Assembly (NCBI RefSeq): GCF_003318295.1
Contig: NZ_QOCW01000020.1
Location: 21,821 to 85,820 of the forward strand
Reading direction: 5' to 3'
Source: Bacillus taeanensis
GTDB taxonomy: Bacteria > Bacillota > Bacilli > Bacillales > UBA6769
DNA length: 64,000 nucleotides
Shown: positions 60,210 through 64,000 of the stretch, piece after piece
Position numbering within the stretch: the stretch's first letter is position 1
Layout of the letters: each line of letters starts with the position of its first letter
Position numbers and translations under genes: made by a program
Notes under the pieces: model-generated
Seen by the model: only the letters and a program-made list of their open reading frames with translations
What the model was told of the DNA's origin: nothing
Databases searched by the model: none

Positions 60210-61877
60210 ATGATTGAGGAACAAAAGGAACGGATCGCCCAACTTACCGGTGTAAAATCGTCAAAGCAAAGTTACTATACACAGCTCAAAGAAACAGTTC
60301 AACAAATGAAAAAGAAAAACATGCAGCTTGAAATTATTAATGATATGATGAAAAGCTTTAAAGTCGACCGTTCAATTGATGATATGTTAAAAAACATTTT
60401 ACATAAACTGCAAGAAATTATATTCATTGATTATCTATTGCTTTTTCTTTACGACAACCAGCATTTAACATTAACAAACAGCTATCCTGAATCTCTTTCA
60501 TTGAAAATTGCGAATCCGGTAAAACAGTCCCTTATTTGGCAAGCTATTAAAAATAAAAAAGTACTTATAAACTCGTTTTCTACTATTAATGAAGCAACTG
60601 ATTTTGAAAGAGATATTTACCAAAATATTGAAACCAGCACTTTTGTTACCCTGCCGCTTTTCAATAACGAAACGATTATTGGCGCATTGTGTCTTGGAAG
60701 TAAACAGGAAACAAAATATGAAGAAAGTGACATTGATTTTTTGCAGCAACTTGCTGATCAGTTAACCGTATGTATTGAAAATACAAGGCTCTACCATATC
60801 GTTTTACAAAGAAAAAAGGAATGGGAAGAAACCTTTCGAGCTGTAGATGACATGCTCATTGTAGTCGATTTAACGGGATCTATTTTACGGTTTAATGAAA
60901 GCGCAGAATCCTTTTTAAACATTAAAGAAAATCAACCATGCAGCATTATTTTTACTAATATTGACCATGAAAACCAAAACCCATTAACTGAAACATACCA
61001 GACGCGAAAAACAGCATACCGTCAACTTCACTTCCATGATGATCGTATATGTGATGTTTACAGTTATCCTGTTTTTAATGAAGAAAACACAATGTATGGA
61101 GCAATTTTATATATTAAAGATGTTACAGATAAACTGCAAATGGAAGCACAGCTGATGCATTCAGGAAAACTTGCAGCCCTTGGTGAAATGGCAGCAGGTG
61201 TTGCTCATGAGTTAAACAGCCCGCTAACAGCCATTCTGGGAAATTCGCAGATTTTGATGCGGGAATTTCATAAGGATAATTCTTCTTATAATCTTTTACA
61301 TGATATTAAGCAATGCGGTATACGCTGCAAAAAAATTATTCAAAATCTATTAACTTTCTCAAGACAGGAAGAATTACGTGTCGAGAAATGTTCAATTAAT
61401 CAAGCAGTTGAACAAGTACTAAGTTTAGTCGGTTATCAAATTAGGAGAAATGAGATTGATTTGTCCATTCAATTAACAGAAGAACTTCCTTTTTTTCAAG
61501 GAAACCTTCAGCAAATTGAACAAATTGTTATTAACTTATTGCTAAATGCAAAAGATTCGCTTGAAATGTCCAAAAAAACAAATAAAAAAATAATTATTAA
61601 AACGACATTCCAAAAAAGAAATGATTATAAATGGCTTGTACTTTCTGTCAAAGACAACGGCATCGGTATTGTTGATAAACATCTTAGTGAAATATTCCAT
61701 CCATTTTTCACAACAAAGGAAGCAATGAAAGGGACAGGACTTGGACTATCAGTAAGCCTTGGAATTGCGAAAGCACACGGTGGGACAATTGAAGTCAAAA
61801 GTACTTATCAAAGAGGCAGTATTTTTTCCTTACTACTTCCTCTAGATCATGAAACAGACTCTATTAATCAATACTAA
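60210..61877 (+). CDS. cytoplasmic sensor histidine kinase (GAF-PAS-HisKA-HATPase)
   Basis: A 555-residue kinase without membrane helices. A coiled N-terminus (KETVQQMKKKNMQLEII) precedes a GAF domain (about residues 65-195, FVTLPLFNNETIIGALCLGS) and a PAS domain (about 205-300). The phosphoacceptor motif is LGEMAAGVAHELNSPLTAIL with His in VAHEL. Next come the N box VINLLLNAKDSLEM, G1 DNGIGI and G2 GTGLGLSV. It probably senses a soluble signal linked to alcohol or aldehyde level. AAGGAGAG precedes the ATG. It is the NtrB-like partner of the regulator 21 bases downstream. Confidence 0.92.
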   Translation: MIEEQKERIAQLTGVKSSKQSYYTQLKETVQQMKKKNMQLEIINDMMKSFKVDRSIDDMLKNILHKLQEIIFIDYLLLFLYDNQHLTLTNSYPESLSLKIANPVKQSLIWQAIKNKKVLINSFSTINEATDFERDIYQNIETSTFVTLPLFNNETIIGALCLGSKQETKYEESDIDFLQQLADQLTVCIENTRLYHIVLQRKKEWEETFRAVDDMLIVVDLTGSILRFNESAESFLNIKENQPCSIIFTNIDHENQNPLTETYQTRKTAYRQLHFHDDRICDVYSYPVFNEENTMYGAILYIKDVTDKLQMEAQLMHSGKLAALGEMAAGVAHELNSPLTAILGNSQILMREFHKDNSSYNLLHDIKQCGIRCKKIIQNLLTFSRQEELRVEKCSINQAVEQVLSLVGYQIRRNEIDLSIQLTEELPFFQGNLQQIEQIVINLLLNAKDSLEMSKKTNKKIIIKTTFQKRNDYKWLVLSVKDNGIGIVDKHLSEIFHPFFTTKEAMKGTGLGLSVSLGIAKAHGGTIEVKSTYQRGSIFSLLLPLDHETDSINQY

Positions 61878-61898
61878 CTTCTTAAAAAAGGTGATTTG

Positions 61899-63359
61899 AT
61901 GACAAATATTCTTATCATTGATGATGAACATGAAATTGGAAATTTCTTCTCACATCTTCTAACACGAAAAGGTTATCATGTAACGGTTGCTAATTCCGGA
62001 AAAGAAGCAATCAACACAATTAATATGCAAAACTTTCATTTAGCGATGATTGATATAAAGCTTCCAGATGCAAATGGTCTAACATTATTGAAACACTTAA
62101 AAAGACAGCTTCCAACATGTAAAGCAATCATTATGACAGGGTTCAGTACGATTAAAACAGCAGTAGAAGCCATTAAGCTTGGTGCGGATAATTATATTGA
62201 AAAGCCATTTGATAACATTGACGAATTAGAAGGAAAAATTGACGAATTGCTGGAAAATAATGTGACAGATACGAAAAAGGAAATCGTACAACTTGCTAAA
62301 AAAACAGGATTAATTATTGGTACAAATACTTCGATGAATGAATTGATTACAATGGCTTATAAGATTGCACAAAAAAATGTCACTGTCTTAATTGAAGGAG
62401 AAACCGGAACTGGTAAGGAAGTGCTTGCGCGATTTATTCATCAAGCAAGCAACCGCACTGAACAATCATTTATCGGTGTTAACTGCGGTGCATTAGCAGA
62501 ATCACTGCTTGAAAGTGAATTGTTCGGACATGAAAAAGGGGCTTTTACCGGCGCATCACAGCAACGCAAAGGTTTATTTGAGATTGCAAACAATGGCACA
62601 CTATTTCTTGATGAAGTTGCCGAAGCTTCACATGCTATTCAAGTGAAGTTATTACGTGTATTAGAAACGCGCGAATTCATGCGTGTAGGCGGTAATAGTC
62701 CGATGCAAACAAATACACGAATTATCGCGGCCTCACATGCGAATCTTTATGAAGCAGTAAAACAAAAAAAGTTTCGTGAAGATTTATTATACCGGCTCGA
62801 TGTCGTGAAATTAGAAATCCCACCGCTAAGAAAGCGTAAAGAAGACATTCCACTTCTCGTTCATCATTTATTGGATAAACAAAACAGCAATCACCTTCGT
62901 TTTTCTGACGAAGCGATGAGCTTAATGCAGAATTATGAATGGTTTGGAAACATTCGTGAGCTGGTAAATGTCATTACACGCGCCATTACGCTTGCTGATG
63001 GTGAAACAACTATTATTACACCAAATTATTTACCAATTAAACTGACATCAACAATTGAACAGGTTTCGCCATCACAAAACTTAAAATCTCCTATAAAATC
63101 AACAGCATATGATCATGACTTTGAGGCTTACCTCAATCAATGGGTAATGGAAATACTTCAAATGTGGAAAAATGACAGTAATGTCGATTTTGAGGAAATT
63201 CTCAACCAAATTAAATTATTTGAAGACCAAATTGGTAAAGCTTTTGTCACAAAAGCACTTCGTAAAACCCTTGGCAATCGCAAGGAAGCAGCAAAACATT
63301 TAAAAATCAGTACTCGAAAATTACGATATTTACTAAACGAAAAAGGGACTGATTTATAA
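61899..63359 (+). CDS. NtrC-family sigma-54-dependent response regulator
   Basis: A 486-residue protein. The receiver domain has the phosphorylated Asp in LAMIDIKLPDANGL. The central AAA+ domain has Walker A GETGTGKEV, the sigma-54-contacting GAFTGA loop in GHEKGAFTGASQQRK, and Walker B LFLDEVAEA. The C-terminal Fis-like HTH is EAAKHLKISTRKLRYLLNEK. It activates sigma-54 polymerase and, with the adjacent kinase, most likely drives the promoter at 57532. AAAAGGTGATTTG precedes ATG 61899. The preceding TTG at 61896 is not needed. Confidence 0.95.
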   Translation: MTNILIIDDEHEIGNFFSHLLTRKGYHVTVANSGKEAINTINMQNFHLAMIDIKLPDANGLTLLKHLKRQLPTCKAIIMTGFSTIKTAVEAIKLGADNYIEKPFDNIDELEGKIDELLENNVTDTKKEIVQLAKKTGLIIGTNTSMNELITMAYKIAQKNVTVLIEGETGTGKEVLARFIHQASNRTEQSFIGVNCGALAESLLESELFGHEKGAFTGASQQRKGLFEIANNGTLFLDEVAEASHAIQVKLLRVLETREFMRVGGNSPMQTNTRIIAASHANLYEAVKQKKFREDLLYRLDVVKLEIPPLRKRKEDIPLLVHHLLDKQNSNHLRFSDEAMSLMQNYEWFGNIRELVNVITRAITLADGETTIITPNYLPIKLTSTIEQVSPSQNLKSPIKSTAYDHDFEAYLNQWVMEILQMWKNDSNVDFEEILNQIKLFEDQIGKAFVTKALRKTLGNRKEAAKHLKISTRKLRYLLNEKGTDL

Positions 63360-63553
63360 GAGGTTGGCCTTTTTTCGTTTAGTGAAGGCCCCTTATTTCA
63401 CCTCTCTTTCGGTATATTTTCTGTACTCCAGATTAATGTAAATTTCTGCTTCTTCTCACTTCTTCTAACATTATTACAAAGCGCTGGTCATTTTAAATTT
63501 AGCATTTTGAACTTTCTTGACTTATCTAATTTGACATATTGAATGATGAATAA

Positions 63554-63588
63554 CAAACAGCCTCTACTTAAAAAGTAGAGGCTGTTTG
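63554..63588 (+). terminator. rho-independent terminator
   Basis: CAAACAGCCTCTACTT pairs with AAGTAGAGGCTGTTTG. It lies about 195 bases after the response regulator gene. The region 63360-63856 holds no other recognisable feature. Confidence 0.8.
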
Positions 63589-63856
63589 TCCTATAAAAGG
63601 GAAATCTTAAAATGTTTGATGGATCTCCAAATTAATCCTGAGATACAGTGGAGGGAATTACGCTTATAGTATTCGAGGTAAACCCTCTATTAACTGAGTG
63701 TGACATAATACTCAAATATGAGACGATGTGATAACTTTAATCGTTGCTATTCTATCATTACAGTTAATCCTTACTTGTCATTTTGAATGTTATTCTAAAA
63801 ATTACCGGGAACTTAAGTTCTAATAATTAAATGTAAATATTAGGAATATTACAATG

Positions 63857-64000
63857 TCTATCAAGGGTGTCCAGAGTACCCCTTCTTCAAGCGTGAAAAC
63901 GATAAGGAGGGGGTGAATGGACAGGTCTTCATAGGTCTTATTCCTTGTTTTTTAGAAAAAGCTTCCTGAACCTTCATTCAAGAACAAATGTTTGGTATAA
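63857..64000 (+). mobile_element. left end of a second copy of the TnpB element (cut by window end)
   Basis: TCTATCAAGGGTGTCC and the following 130 bases repeat 40409-40556 with few changes, including the palindrome and the start of the TTTGGTATAA promoter. The tnpB gene of this copy should begin about 20 bases beyond the window. Its near identity to the first copy suggests recent spread or gene conversion. Confidence 0.88.

Noticed and set aside
1..64000. CRISPR arrays, rRNA, tRNA or prophage modules
   Set aside because: No regularly spaced repeats, no rRNA or tRNA-like stretches and no phage structural genes were seen.

Overview
The window comes from an endospore-forming, low-GC Firmicute of the Bacillaceae. 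Three sporulation genes (spoVIF, spoVS, sspH) and an Sda-like checkpoint protein are present. AGGAGG-type ribosome binding sites, CcpA-type cre sites, a HrcA/CIRCE operator, glycine riboswitches and a sigma-54 promoter are all typical of that group. No rRNA, tRNA, CRISPR array or prophage was seen, and the species cannot be named from this sequence.

Layout. 0-13 kb: a TetR/MMPL exporter pair, small sporulation genes, a decayed IS607-type element (about 4404-7039) with a structured 3' RNA region, a prolyl-4-hydroxylase-like enzyme, a lipoprotein, an FAH-family enzyme, an AraC regulator and an EamA exporter. 13-18 kb: an M20 amidohydrolase with two membrane proteins, divergent from a GAF/PucR-type regulator. 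18-30 kb: a glycine/serine island. Two tandem glycine riboswitches precede a HesB-like gene plus purU, and glyA-sdaAB-sdaAA-gcvT-gcvH-gcvPA-gcvPB. A frameshifted AGCS amino acid symporter and lipA follow. Together the enzymes can cleave glycine, condense a second glycine with the C1 unit to serine, deaminate serine to pyruvate and vent surplus C1 as formate. 30-40 kb: cobyrinate diamide synthase with a cobalamin-binding-like protein, an SDR enzyme, a graveyard of gene relics, a sugar-binding lipoprotein-like gene, an ABC exporter, and a minus-strand unit of very small ORFs behind a CIRCE operator.

40-52 kb: an IS605/IS1341-type TnpB element, sspH, and a LacI-controlled sugar-acid regulon. The regulon holds an HPr-like protein without the phosphorylatable His, a TRAP transporter, the LacI regulator, a TIM-barrel isomerase, a KDG-type kinase, an MFS permease and an HPS/PHI pair. 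Every promoter carries tandem TAAACCGGTTTA-like operators at a 13-bp period. 52-64 kb: an FtsW-like protein, an alpha-carbonic anhydrase lipoprotein, small lipoproteins, a tnpB-less IS605-like relic that still holds the omega-RNA-like region, and a sigma-54 alcohol dehydrogenase locus. That locus contains a zinc ADH, an Sda-like protein, an iron ADH, a cytoplasmic histidine kinase and an NtrC-type regulator. The window ends inside the left end of another copy of the 40-kb TnpB element.

The most notable points are the three related TnpB-type elements, including one without tnpB, and the CIRCE-controlled small-ORF unit. Others are the Crh-like HPr, the Sda-like protein in a sigma-54 two-component locus, the HPS/PHI pair inside a KDG-kinase operon, and the 8-G frameshift in the glycine/alanine symporter.
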